Source of the DNA: PALSA-693 sp963834725
Lineage (GTDB): Bacteria; Actinomycetota; Acidimicrobiia; Acidimicrobiales; Palsa-688
DNA length: 64,000 bases
Reading direction: 5' to 3'
Assembly (NCBI GenBank): GCA_963834725.1
Contig: CAWICN010000001.1
Coordinates: forward strand, 4,526,001-4,590,000
The position numbers and the translations under genes were made by a program. The notes below the pieces were generated by a model, which had not been told where the DNA came from, searched no databases, and saw only the letters and a program-made list of their open reading frames with translations. Shown piece by piece: positions 15,676-23,806 of this stretch (position 1 is the stretch's first letter; each line of letters begins with the position of its first letter).

Positions 15676-17253
15676 ATGGCACGCGTGTTCATCGCCGAGG
15701 AGATCGCCGAAGCGGGACTGGCGCTGCTGCGGGAGGCCGGGCACGACGTCGACATGTCCCTCGGGCTGTCGGCCGACGCCTTGCTCGGTGCCGTCGGATC
15801 GGCCCACGCCCTCATCATCCGCTCGGCCACCCAGGTGACCGCCGCCCTTCTGGACGCGGCGCCCAACCTGGTCGTGGTCGGCCGGGCCGGCATCGGTCTC
15901 GACAACGTCGACGTGCCTGCCGCCACCCGGCGGGGGGTCATGGTGGTCAACGCCCCGCAGTCCAACGTCCTTTCGGCCGCCGAGCACACGATGGCGCTGC
16001 TGCTGGCCCAGGCTCGCAACATTCCGCAGGCCCATGCCGCCCTGGTTGCAGGCCGATGGGAGCGGTCCCGCTGGGAGGGTGTCGAGCTGCACGGGAAGGT
16101 GCTCGGCGTCATCGGGCTCGGACGGGTTGGCGCGCTGGTGGCGCAGCGGGCTGCCGCGTTCGGGATGCGGCTGCTGGCCTACGACCCCTACGTCAGCGCG
16201 GAACGGGCCAGGCAGCTCGGGGCAGAGCTGCTGCCCCTCGAGCGGGTGGTCACCGAGGCCGACTTCCTCACCATCCACCTGCCGAAGACCCCGGAGACCA
16301 CGGGGTTGATCGGAGCCGATCTGCTGGCCCGGGCCAAACCGGGCCTCCGGCTCGTCAACACGGCCCGGGGCGGGATCGTGGACGAGAAGGCCCTCGCTCA
16401 GGCGGTGGCGGAGGGGTCGGTGGCCGGCGCGGCCCTCGACGTGTTCGAGCAGGAGCCGGTCGTGGATTCCCCGCTGTTCGATCTCGACCGGGTGGTGCTG
16501 ACCCCTCACCTCGGGGCCAGCACCCGGGAGGCTCAGGACAAGGCCGGGGTCACCATCGCCGAGCAGGTGCAGCTGGCGCTGGCGGGCGAGTTCGTGCCCC
16601 TGGCGGTGAACATCGCGGCGGCCGAGGTGCCCGAGTCGGTCCGGCCCTGGTTACCGCTCGCCGAGCGCCTCGGCCGGTTCTGGGCCGCTCTCGCCCGGGA
16701 GCTTCCCGCCACCCTCGACATCGAGTTTGAGGGAGGACTGGCGGACCACGACACCCGGATACTGACGCTGGCCGTCCTCAAGGGCCTGTTCGGCGTGGCC
16801 ACCGACGAGCCGGTGTCGTTCGTCAATGCCCCGCAGCTGGCCGAGGAGCGGGGCCTGGAAGTGCGGTCCACGGCCGCGTCCGGGTCGGGCGCCACCCGCT
16901 CGGGTTACACCAATCTGGTGCTGCTGCGCGGTGGCCGCCACGCCGTGGCGGGCACCATGTTTGGCGATGGCGAGCCGCGGGTGGTCATGGTCGACGATCA
17001 CGACATCGAGCTGCCGCTGGCGCGCTGGATGCTCATGGTGCACAACGACGACCGCATCGGGATGGTCGCCGCAGTCGCCACCATCCTCGCCGACGCCGGC
17101 TGCAACATTGTGGACCTCAAGCTCGGCCGGAGCGCCGAGGGCGGCACAGCGATGATGGCCCTGTCGTTCGAGCACCCGGTGCCGGCCGGGGTGACCGCTG
17201 CCCTGCGGGCCACGGCCGGAATCCTCGACGCGGTCGCCCTGGCCGACGTCTGA
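15676..17253 (+). CDS. serA: D-3-phosphoglycerate dehydrogenase
   Basis: SerA (525 aa) oxidises 3-phosphoglycerate, the first step of serine synthesis. NAD-binding motif LGVIGLGRVGALVAQRA; catalytic region NTARGGIVDEKALAQA and LTPHLGASTREAQDKAG. After ~310 residues comes the extra ASB domain typical of long mycobacterial-type SerA, then a C-terminal ACT domain (MLMVHNDDRIGMVAAVATILADAGCNI) that usually gives serine feedback inhibition. The start ATG lies 7 bp after the aminotransferase stop. Its stop-codon region is duplicated downstream. Confidence 0.96.
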   Translation: MARVFIAEEIAEAGLALLREAGHDVDMSLGLSADALLGAVGSAHALIIRSATQVTAALLDAAPNLVVVGRAGIGLDNVDVPAATRRGVMVVNAPQSNVLSAAEHTMALLLAQARNIPQAHAALVAGRWERSRWEGVELHGKVLGVIGLGRVGALVAQRAAAFGMRLLAYDPYVSAERARQLGAELLPLERVVTEADFLTIHLPKTPETTGLIGADLLARAKPGLRLVNTARGGIVDEKALAQAVAEGSVAGAALDVFEQEPVVDSPLFDLDRVVLTPHLGASTREAQDKAGVTIAEQVQLALAGEFVPLAVNIAAAEVPESVRPWLPLAERLGRFWAALARELPATLDIEFEGGLADHDTRILTLAVLKGLFGVATDEPVSFVNAPQLAEERGLEVRSTAASGSGATRSGYTNLVLLRGGRHAVAGTMFGDGEPRVVMVDDHDIELPLARWMLMVHNDDRIGMVAAVATILADAGCNIVDLKLGRSAEGGTAMMALSFEHPVPAGVTAALRATAGILDAVALADV

Positions 17254-17364
17254 CCGCGGGCCGGCCCGGGGTATCGGACTGCCGTCCCGCCTGTCCTATG
17301 ACTCGCGGGCGTTCCGTCTGACCGCGGGCCGGCCCGGCGTATCGGACCGCCGTCCCGTCTGTCC
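17247..17364 (+). repeat. 68-bp-period duplication containing the serA stop codon
   Basis: A ~50-bp segment starting CGTCTGACCGCGGGCCGG (with the serA TGA) occurs at 17247 and again at 17315 with only a few mismatches, spaced 68 bp. It fills nearly all of the 133-bp gap between the convergent serA and leuD stops. No gene or T-tailed hairpin seen. Confidence 0.85.
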
Positions 17365-17386
17365 GCTGAGGGCTTGCGTGGACCGC

Positions 17387-17983
17387 TCAGGCCGTGACCG
17401 CCGGCAGCCACCGGGGCCGGCGCCGTTCGTAGGCGTCGATATCGTCCGCGTGGCGCAGGGTCAGGCCGATGTCGTCGAGCCCATCGAGCAGGCGGCGCTG
17501 CGTGAACGAGTCGATCGGAAACGACGACTCGATGCCCGCTGCCGGCGCGGCGATCACCAGCCGTTCGAGGTCGACGGTCACCTCGAGGGACGGATCGCGC
17601 TGGACGGCGGCCAGCAGCGCCGCCGCCGTGTCGCTGTCGACCTGCACCGGAAGCAGGCCGGCCTTCGTGCAGTTGGTGCGGAAGATGTCGCCGAATCGGG
17701 CGGAGACCACGGCCTTGAATCCGTAGTCCATCAACGCCCAGACCGCGTGCTCCCGGGACGAGCCGGTCCCGAAGTTGGGACCGGCGATCAGGACGCTGGC
17801 GCCGGCGTACTGCGGCTGATTGAGCACGAAGGCCCGATCGTCCCGCCACTCGGCGAACAACCCCTTGCCGAATCCGGTTCGCTCCACTCGCTTCAGCCAG
17901 TCGCTCGGGATGATCTGGTCGGTGTCCACATCGGAGCGGTCGAGCGGTACGGCCGTGCCGGACACCACCCGGATCGGTTCCAT
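17387..17983 (-). CDS. leuD: 3-isopropylmalate dehydratase small subunit
   Basis: LeuD (198 aa), the swivelling-domain subunit of isopropylmalate isomerase in leucine synthesis. Visible family blocks: VVSGTAVPLDRSDVDTDQIIPSDWLKR, GFGKGLFAEWR, IAGPNFGTGSSREHAVWAL and FGDIFRTNCTKAGLLPV. The ATG shares its first base with the leuC stop (TGATG), so translation is coupled. Intact and of normal length. Confidence 0.97.
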   Translation of the reverse strand: MEPIRVVSGTAVPLDRSDVDTDQIIPSDWLKRVERTGFGKGLFAEWRDDRAFVLNQPQYAGASVLIAGPNFGTGSSREHAVWALMDYGFKAVVSARFGDIFRTNCTKAGLLPVQVDSDTAAALLAAVQRDPSLEVTVDLERLVIAAPAAGIESSFPIDSFTQRRLLDGLDDIGLTLRHADDIDAYERRRPRWLPAVTA

Positions 17984-19401
17984 CAGTTGCCTCCCGTGTC
18001 GAGGTCGCCTGGCGCGGCGAAGTGCCCGGCGACGGCGGTGGCCGCGGCGACAGCCGGTGACACCAGGTGGGTGCGCCCGCCCCGGCCCTGGCGGCCTTCG
18101 AAGTTGCGGTTGGATGTCGAGGCCGCCCGCTCGCCAGGAGCGAGCTTGTCGGGGTTCATCGCCAGGCACATCGAGCAACCCGGGTTGCGCCATTCGAACC
18201 CGGCCGACGCGAATACCCGGTCCAGGCCCTCGTCCTCCGCCTGGGCTTTCACCTGCCCTGACCCGGGGACCACCAGGGCGCGGACGGATGGCGCGATTCG
18301 CCGGCCGCGGAGCACCTCGGCGGCCGCACGCAGGTCCTCGATCCGGCTGTTGGTACAGGACCCGATGAAGACGGTGTTCACCGCGATGTCCCGGACGGCG
18401 GTGCCGCTGCCCAGACCCATGTAGGCGAGGGCCCGCTCGGCCGCTTCCCGGGCCGGCCCCTCCTCGAAGGACTCGGGCGCCGGCACCGTGGCACCGATCG
18501 GCACGACCTGGGCGGGATTGGTCCCCCACGTGACGAAGGGCGTCAAGGTAGCCGCGTCGATGGTGACCTCACGATCGAATGCGGCCCCCGGGTCCGTCGC
18601 CAGGGCGCGCCAGTTCTCGACGGCGGCCTCCCATGCGGGACCGGTCGGGCTGTACCGCCGGCCTTCGAGGTACTCCAAGGTGACGTCGTCCGGGGCCACC
18701 ATGCCGGCCCGAGCGCCAGCCTCGATCGACATGTTGCACATCGTCATCCGGCCTTCCATGGTCAGGGTCCGGACCGCATCGCCGCGGTACTCGATGACAT
18801 GCCCCATGCCGCCGCCCGTTCCGATCTGGCCGATGATGGCCAGGATCAGGTCTTTGGCGCTGACGCCGGGTGGGAGATTGCCTGGCACGGTGACGGCCAT
18901 GGTTTGTGGCCGGCGCTGAGGGAGGGTCTGGGTGGCCAGCACGTGCTCGACCTCGCTCGTCCCGATCCCGAAGGCGAGGGCGCCGAACGCGCCGTGGGTG
19001 GAGGTATGGCTGTCGCCGCACACGATCGTCATGCCCGGCTGCGTGAGCCCCAGCTCCGGGCCGATGATGTGGACGATGCCCTGATGGGCGTCGCCCATTG
19101 GAAACAGACGAATCCCGAACTCGGCGCAGTTCACCTCCAGCACCTCGATCTGGCGGGCCGAGATGGGATCCTCGATGGGCTGGTCCAGGGCGGTGGTCGG
19201 CACGTTGTGGTCCATCGTGGCGACGGTCAGATCCGGCCGGCGGACCTTGCGACCGGCCAGCCGCAAGCCGTCGAAGGCTTGCGGCGAGGTCACCTCGTGG
19301 ACCAGGTGCAGGTCGATGTAGAGCAGGTCAGGTTCGTCGGCGCTTTGGCGGACGACGTGCCGGTCCCACAGCTTGTCGGCCAGGGTAAGCGGTGGGCTCA
19401 T
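17983..19401 (-). CDS. leuC: 3-isopropylmalate dehydratase large subunit
   Basis: LeuC (472 aa), the aconitase-superfamily subunit carrying the 4Fe-4S cluster. N-terminus TLADKLWDRHVVRQ, then LVHEVTSPQAFDGLRLAGR, CGDSHTSTHGAFGALAFGIGTSEVEHVLATQTL, and cluster cysteines in FIGSCTNSRIEDLRAA and NPGCSMCLAMN. The ATG at 19401 is 6 bp from a 7-7 inverted repeat (19407-19425) and 51 bp from the divergent IclR-type regulator start, so regulation by that protein is likely. It leads the leuCD operon. Confidence 0.97.
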   Translation of the reverse strand: MSPPLTLADKLWDRHVVRQSADEPDLLYIDLHLVHEVTSPQAFDGLRLAGRKVRRPDLTVATMDHNVPTTALDQPIEDPISARQIEVLEVNCAEFGIRLFPMGDAHQGIVHIIGPELGLTQPGMTIVCGDSHTSTHGAFGALAFGIGTSEVEHVLATQTLPQRRPQTMAVTVPGNLPPGVSAKDLILAIIGQIGTGGGMGHVIEYRGDAVRTLTMEGRMTMCNMSIEAGARAGMVAPDDVTLEYLEGRRYSPTGPAWEAAVENWRALATDPGAAFDREVTIDAATLTPFVTWGTNPAQVVPIGATVPAPESFEEGPAREAAERALAYMGLGSGTAVRDIAVNTVFIGSCTNSRIEDLRAAAEVLRGRRIAPSVRALVVPGSGQVKAQAEDEGLDRVFASAGFEWRNPGCSMCLAMNPDKLAPGERAASTSNRNFEGRQGRGGRTHLVSPAVAAATAVAGHFAAPGDLDTGGN

Positions 19402-19406
19402 ATTCT

Positions 19407-19425
19407 TATCTCACATTCTGAGATA
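19407..19425. promoter_or_regulatory. Inverted-repeat operator between leuC and the IclR-type regulator
   Basis: TATCTCA-CATTC-TGAGATA: a perfect 7-bp inverted repeat with a 5-nt spacer in the short divergent region. NdgR/LtbR-type IclR regulators in actinobacteria bind next to leuCD, so this is the obvious candidate site for autoregulation and leuCD control. Its position, 6 bp from the leuC start codon, would occlude the promoter or the 5' end. Binding is inferred. Confidence 0.7.
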
Positions 19426-19452
19426 GAGTCCCGAGTAATGGGAGCCGAACTG

Positions 19453-20256
19453 ATGGGGGAGAGTGTAAGCGGTGTCGGGGTGCTGGACAAGGCCATGGGG
19501 ATCCTTCACCAGCTGGAGGCCGGCCCCCGGTCGTTGACCGAACTGGCCGGTGCCACCAGGCTGCCCCGGGCCACCGCCCATCGCCTGGCCTCTGCCCTGG
19601 AACGTCATCTCCTGGTGGGGCGGGACGAGGCGGGCCGCTTCGTGCTCGGACCCGGCCTGGTGCGGCTCGGTCGCCTGGCCAGCAGGAGCACCCGCCGGTC
19701 GCTGGTCGATGCCGCCGTACCGGTGCTTGCACTCCTCCGCGACGAGACCGGCGAGAGCGCCCAGCTCTACGTCCGTTCTGGCGATACCCGGGTGTGTCTG
19801 GCCTCACTGGAATCACCGCACAGCTTGCGCACCATCGTCGCCGTGGGCGCGGTCCTCCCCATGGATCGAGGTTCGGCCGCCAAGGTGCTCACCGCCAGGA
19901 TCCTCACCGGTGGTGTGTCGGCCCGTGAACCGGGCTGGGCCGAGAGCGTGGAGGAGCGCGAGCGCGGCGTGGCGTCGGTGAGCGCCCCGGTGGTCGTCGA
20001 GGGCTGCGTCGTGGCCGCAGTGTCGGTCTCGGGTCCCATCGAGCGGACCAGCCGCCAGCCTGGCCGGCGCTATGCCGGCGCGGTCATGAGTGCGGCCCGC
20101 CTGCTGGCCGAGACGTTGACCGACAGCTATCCGCCGCGGCTGGACACCCCGGGCCGGCCCGCCGGCAACCTGGGCGCGTTTGGTGAACTTGGGAGGGTTT
20201 TTAGCGATTTTTCGACACGTCTGACACCCAAGGTGCAAAACGCACCCAACGATTAG
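19453..20256 (+). CDS. IclR-family regulator, NdgR/LtbR-like
   Basis: DNA-binding regulator of ~267 aa. N-terminal winged helix: VLDKAMGILHQLEAGPRSLTELAGATRLPRATAHRLASALERHLLV. The IclR effector domain follows (LALLRDETGESAQLYVRSGDTRVCLASLESPHSLRTIV, GSAAKVL, ERERGVASVSAPVV). I prefer ATG 19453, which has GGAG 8 nt upstream; ATG 19438 is an in-frame alternative. Divergence from leuC with an operator in between matches the NdgR/LtbR group, which controls leucine and related amino-acid genes. A C-terminal tail after ~residue 235 (GAFGELGRVFSDF...) is extra. Its stop overlaps the convergent hydrolase stop (TTAG). Confidence 0.88.
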   Translation: MGESVSGVGVLDKAMGILHQLEAGPRSLTELAGATRLPRATAHRLASALERHLLVGRDEAGRFVLGPGLVRLGRLASRSTRRSLVDAAVPVLALLRDETGESAQLYVRSGDTRVCLASLESPHSLRTIVAVGAVLPMDRGSAAKVLTARILTGGVSAREPGWAESVEERERGVASVSAPVVVEGCVVAAVSVSGPIERTSRQPGRRYAGAVMSAARLLAETLTDSYPPRLDTPGRPAGNLGAFGELGRVFSDFSTRLTPKVQNAPND

Positions 20257-21173
20257 CTGACCGCGTGCACCCCGACCCCGAGATCGACGCGGGGCCGGTC
20301 GACGGCCTGACAGGCCGCCAGCAATACCGGGACAAACCGTTCGGCCTGGTCCACACAGCCCCGGTGGGTGACGGCCGCCGGGAAAGCGGTAGCCCCCGGG
20401 ATCGACCGGGCCAGGTGCCACTGGCGTTTCGGCTCCACCGTGGCGTCGAGGGTCGTCACCACCACCGAGGTCGGTACGTCGATGGTGCGAACCCAATCGC
20501 TCGAATCGAAGCGGCTGAGGACGAAGCCGGCCTGAAGAAGGGCGACCGGGTCATTGCGCTCCCATTCCGCGACCGCCCATGGGGCCACCCCCTGCTCGGC
20601 CGCCCGGTTGCGAATGATGATCTCGTAAGCCGGCCGCAGGAGGCTGGGTGGCAGGCCGGACAGCGCCTGGGCCACGCCGTAGCCGAGCGCGCCGACTGGA
20701 CCGTTGAGTTCGGCGCGGGTCGCGAATCGGGTCGCGGTGGCGCACAGGACCAGGCCCTTGACCAGGTCGGGGCGCCGCTGCCACAGCAACTGGGCGATCG
20801 GGCCGCCCATCGAGTACCCCACGGCGGTCACCGGGCCGGTCGCCAGGTGCTCGATCAGCGCGGCAACATCGTCCGCGCAATCCTCGAGACGGAAGGGTCG
20901 GCGGCTCCGGACGCCGCGGCCGTGGCCACGGAGGTCGGGGGCAACGACCCGGTAGTGCTCGGCGAGCGGGGCAAAGCAGCGGCACCAGTTGAGGGCCGCC
21001 GTCGATGTCCATCCGTGGACGAGGACCAGCGCGCCCGGCGCCTCCGGCTCGGTCACCTTTGCCGGCCCCGAATTCGTCGCGCTGGCGGGGCCGCAATCGA
21101 AGACCCACCCTCGACCCCGACCGGGCAGGTCCACGACGCGGCCGGCCGGGAGCTTCGGAGTGTCCCCGTCCAC
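20253..21173 (-). CDS. Alpha/beta-hydrolase fold protein
   Basis: 306-aa soluble hydrolase. Oxyanion region LVLVHGWTSTAALNW, DLRGHGRGVRS, nucleophile elbow GYSMGG (Ser), the later Asp in TTLDATVEPKRQ and a His in THRGCVDQAERFVP complete a plausible catalytic triad. Substrate is unknown; esterases and haloperoxidase-like enzymes share this layout. Its stop overlaps the stop of the convergent regulator by 3 bp. The 134 bp upstream (21174-21307) hold no recognised feature. Confidence 0.85.
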   Translation of the reverse strand: MDGDTPKLPAGRVVDLPGRGRGWVFDCGPASATNSGPAKVTEPEAPGALVLVHGWTSTAALNWCRCFAPLAEHYRVVAPDLRGHGRGVRSRRPFRLEDCADDVAALIEHLATGPVTAVGYSMGGPIAQLLWQRRPDLVKGLVLCATATRFATRAELNGPVGALGYGVAQALSGLPPSLLRPAYEIIIRNRAAEQGVAPWAVAEWERNDPVALLQAGFVLSRFDSSDWVRTIDVPTSVVVTTLDATVEPKRQWHLARSIPGATAFPAAVTHRGCVDQAERFVPVLLAACQAVDRPRVDLGVGVHAVS

Positions 21174-21307
21174 ACCGGGCAGCCTAAGCGCTTAAAGGTG
21201 CGTCTGTGGCTCGGGGCACCCCGCCCCCAGGGCGAGTTGCCAGCGTTGCCACCCTGCCCCGGTCAGCCGTTTGACGGTGCCTCCGGCGAGGCGCCGGCCG
21301 TCTCCGG

Positions 21308-21928
21308 TCAGCCTGCTTCGGCGGCCACAGCGTTGCGATGGGCTTCGGCGGCCCAGCTCACCGACTCCCGCACGATGGCGGGGTGATAGCGCCAGCGCAG
21401 CAGCTGGTGCTCGGCCGCTTCGACATCCTCGCCCAGCTCGAGCAGGCTAAGCGCCAGCTGACGTCCCCGCCGGCGCTGCGCTTCGGCCGGCAACTCCTTG
21501 AGCTGCTCTGCCTGCCAGCGGGCGTGGTCGGCCTGGAGCGCCGGGGGGAGGCGGGCCATCTGGCGCCGGTTGAGCGGCGGCAGGCGCCGCCGGACGGCCA
21601 GCTCGCCTGCGCCGGCCGAGACGACCCGGGCTAGCTCGAACTGGATCATCCGGTTGACGGTGCGGAGAAACGGGGAATGGCGGCCGCCCCGGTCCCCTAG
21701 GCCGAGCGCCTGGGCGGTCTCACCGAGCGACATCTCGAAGCCAGCGGGTTCCCGGTCGAAGCCGGCGGCGACACGGCGGAGCAGCCAGGTGGTGCTGGGA
21801 CCAAGCACTCCCAGCCAGAACCGCTCCACATACGGGGCCCGCGGGTCGAAGCCCAGCGAGTCGATGACTTCGTCGGCCCAGGGCCGCACCATCAGGGTGT
21901 CGCACTCGAAGGTGACCATCGGCTGCAT
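21308..21928 (-). CDS. Conserved hypothetical protein (putative actinobacterial family)
   Basis: About 206 aa, no named domain recognised. Distinct blocks: MVTFECDTLMVRPWADEV, LGVLGPSTTWLLRRVAAGF, SLGETAQALGLGDRGGRHSPFLRTVNRMIQFELARV, and RRRLPPLNRRQMARLPPALQADHARW. The SLGETAQALGL...RTVNRMIQFELARV part could form a helix-turn-helix, and the C-terminus is strongly helical and charged. I chose ATG 21928, which has AGGTGG 8 nt upstream; an in-frame GTG at 21940 exists. Divergent from the sirtuin gene. Function not assigned. Confidence 0.72.
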   Translation of the reverse strand: MQPMVTFECDTLMVRPWADEVIDSLGFDPRAPYVERFWLGVLGPSTTWLLRRVAAGFDREPAGFEMSLGETAQALGLGDRGGRHSPFLRTVNRMIQFELARVVSAGAGELAVRRRLPPLNRRQMARLPPALQADHARWQAEQLKELPAEAQRRRGRQLALSLLELGEDVEAAEHQLLRWRYHPAIVRESVSWAAEAHRNAVAAEAG

Positions 21929-22063
21929 GTTGTTTACCACCTGTTCAGAACGAGTTTAATGTTGTCTGAGTCTATATCAATGATGATAGTGAAGCAAGGG
22001 GCCGAGACGGCGGATCCGGGATGGCGAGGACACCAGTCACGTACGCGTGCAACACTGGCTCCC
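21929..22063. promoter_or_regulatory. AT-rich divergent promoter region
   Basis: The stretch 21940-21995 is markedly AT-richer than its surroundings (for example GAGTTTAATGTTG, TCTATATCAATGATGATAG) and lies between two divergent genes, so it probably carries both promoters. An open frame on the plus strand extends the sirtuin upstream to 21959, but its codons lack the GC-rich third positions of coding sequence here. No specific operator identified. Confidence 0.4.
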
Positions 22064-22161
22064 GTGCCAGACGACACTGGCCCACCGCCAGACGACCCAT
22101 CGCCAGACGACCCATCGCCAGACGACACCGGCTCACTGCCAGACGACCCATCGCCAGACGG
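22064..22161 (+). repeat. 15-bp-based repeats coding PDD(P/T)S at the sirtuin N-terminus
   Basis: Six occurrences of a CCAGACGAC core, spaced 15 bp or small multiples of 3, encode PDDTG, PDDPS, PDDPS, PDDTG, PDDPS and PDGP. It is a protein-coding minisatellite giving an acidic, proline-rich disordered tail ahead of the catalytic domain. Confidence 0.8.
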
Positions 22162-22927
22162 CCCTGTCGCCCTCGCCCGGGCCCGGGCCTTGGTCTCCGG
22201 GGCTGCTCGCATTACCGCCCTGACCGGGGCGGGCATCTCGACCGACTCGGGCATCCCCGACTTTCGGGGACCGCAGGGGGTATGGACCAAGAACCCGGCT
22301 GCGGAGCGAACGGCCAATCTGGAGAACTATCTCAACGACCCGGAGCTCCGCCGGCAATCGTGGCAAAACCGGGTGACTGCGCCGGCATGGGCCGCCGAGC
22401 CGAACGCCGGGCACCGGGCGCTGGTCGAACTTGAGCGGCAGGGTCGTCTGCGGGCCGTGGTCACCCAGAACGTGGACGGGCTGCACCGGCGGGCCGGCCA
22501 CGACTCCGATCTGGTGTTCGAGCTGCACGGCACCATGTGGCGGGTGCAGTGCTGGTCCTGCGGCGCAGAAGGACCGATCGAGCCCACCCTGGACCGGGTC
22601 CGGGCCGGCGAGCCTGACCCCTCGTGCGAGCAATGCGGCGGGATCCTGAAGTCGGCGACGATCAGTTTCGGCCAGTCCCTCGACCCGGCCGTCCTGGCCG
22701 GGGCGGAGAAGGCCGCGGCAGACTGCGACCTGCTCCTCGCCATCGGCTCCACGCTGGGCGTGTACCCGGCCGCCGGGTTGGTTCCGCTCGCCTACCGCAA
22801 CGGCAGCACCGTCGTCATCGTCAACGCCCAGCCCACGCCGTACGACGACCTGGCCAGCGCGGTGGTGCGAGGTTCGATCAGCGAGGTTCTTCCTGCCCTG
22901 GTCGCGCCCGAGATTCGAGGCACCTAG
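22064..22927 (+). CDS. Sir2-family NAD-dependent protein deacylase
   Basis: Sirtuin, ~287 aa from GTG 22064. NAD-binding GAGISTDSGIPDFRGPQGVW, TQNVDGLHRRAG, catalytic His in FELHGTMW, a four-Cys zinc site (CWSCGAEGP and CEQCGG), and the C-terminal AIGSTLGVYPAAGL and VIVNAQPTPYDDLA. It removes acyl groups from lysines using NAD+. The first ~35 residues are a PDDPS-type low-complexity repeat not found in typical sirtuins. The start is uncertain because the frame stays open to 21959. Confidence 0.93.
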   Translation: MPDDTGPPPDDPSPDDPSPDDTGSLPDDPSPDGPVALARARALVSGAARITALTGAGISTDSGIPDFRGPQGVWTKNPAAERTANLENYLNDPELRRQSWQNRVTAPAWAAEPNAGHRALVELERQGRLRAVVTQNVDGLHRRAGHDSDLVFELHGTMWRVQCWSCGAEGPIEPTLDRVRAGEPDPSCEQCGGILKSATISFGQSLDPAVLAGAEKAAADCDLLLAIGSTLGVYPAAGLVPLAYRNGSTVVIVNAQPTPYDDLASAVVRGSISEVLPALVAPEIRGT

Positions 22928-22963
22928 AGCCGCGGGAGGGGATCGGTCGGTCCCATGCCTCCC

Positions 22964-23569
22964 CTACCAGCCGCCCCGGTGCAGCACCTCTTCGAGCGGC
23001 CGCAACGGGCGCGCTGGCCGCTGCGGGACGCGCTCGCCGGCTGCCGGCCACCCGAGGGCGACCACGCCGACCGGCTCCCAGCCGTCGGGGACCCCGAGCT
23101 CGTTCCGGAGCCGGCCCGGATCACCGTGAAGCCGGAAAAACAGGGCTCCCAGCCCGGCGTCCACCGCCCCGAGCAGCAGCAGCATGGTGGCGAAGGCAGT
23201 GTCGATGAGCCAGTAGGGCGCCGGCCATGCCGCGGTGACGTGCAGACCGGCTGCCGCCTTGTCGGGCCGGGCATAACGCTCCACGTAGGCCTGAGGGCTA
23301 CAGAACGGGATGATCAGCACGGGCGCCCGGAGCACACCTGGATGGTCCGGTTGGGCCAGCCAGGCCGGGTCGGCGTCGGTCGACCAGAACCGGCTGGTCT
23401 GTTGGTCGCCTTCGAGCACCACGAATGCCCAACCCTGGGCGCGGCCGGCCGACGGGGCCCGCCGGGCCAGATCGACCAGCCGGTCCACCATCTCGGGCGG
23501 CACCGGTCGGTCCTGGAAACTCCGGCACATGCGGCGCCGGTGAATGGCCGCATCCAGGTCCACGGCCAC
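22964..23569 (-). CDS. Nitroreductase-family flavoprotein
   Basis: 201-aa FMN-dependent fold. The FMN-phosphate motif is visible as AIHRRRMCRSFQDRPVP, followed by LARRAPSAGRAQGWAFVVLEG; the C-terminal half has a glycine-rich hydrophobic stretch (TAFATMLLLLGAVDAGLGALFFRL) and the closing LGVPDGWEPVGVVALGWP. Members reduce nitro compounds, quinones or cofactors; the specific substrate cannot be told. Convergent with the sirtuin (36 bp between stops). Confidence 0.87.
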   Translation of the reverse strand: MAVDLDAAIHRRRMCRSFQDRPVPPEMVDRLVDLARRAPSAGRAQGWAFVVLEGDQQTSRFWSTDADPAWLAQPDHPGVLRAPVLIIPFCSPQAYVERYARPDKAAAGLHVTAAWPAPYWLIDTAFATMLLLLGAVDAGLGALFFRLHGDPGRLRNELGVPDGWEPVGVVALGWPAAGERVPQRPARPLRPLEEVLHRGGW

Positions 23570-23588
23570 AACCTAAGTGGTCCGAAAC

Positions 23589-23735
23589 CTCAACCGGGCC
23601 AAATCTGAAGCGGGCCAGATCTCAACCGGGCCAGATCTCAACCGGGCCAAATCTCAACCGGGCCAAATCTCAACCGGGAGACCTGGCCGCGTCACTTGAT
23701 GCTGGGTCATTTGATGCCAGGTCACTTGATGCCGG
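23589..23735 (+). repeat. Two adjacent minisatellites between the nitroreductase and moeB genes
   Basis: Six copies of a 16-bp unit CTCAACCGGGCCARAT (starts 23589, 23605, 23621, 23637, 23653, 23669; the second is diverged) are followed by three copies of a 15-bp unit GTCACTTGATGCYRG (23691, 23706, 23721). They fill most of the 237-bp divergent intergenic region 23570-23806. No conserved gene here. Confidence 0.88.
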
Positions 23736-23806
23736 GTTACCAAGCATCCCGGCGCCGGCACGGCGGGGCCGGAGCGAAATGGCGACCCGCGAGGTAGCAT
23801 TTCTGT

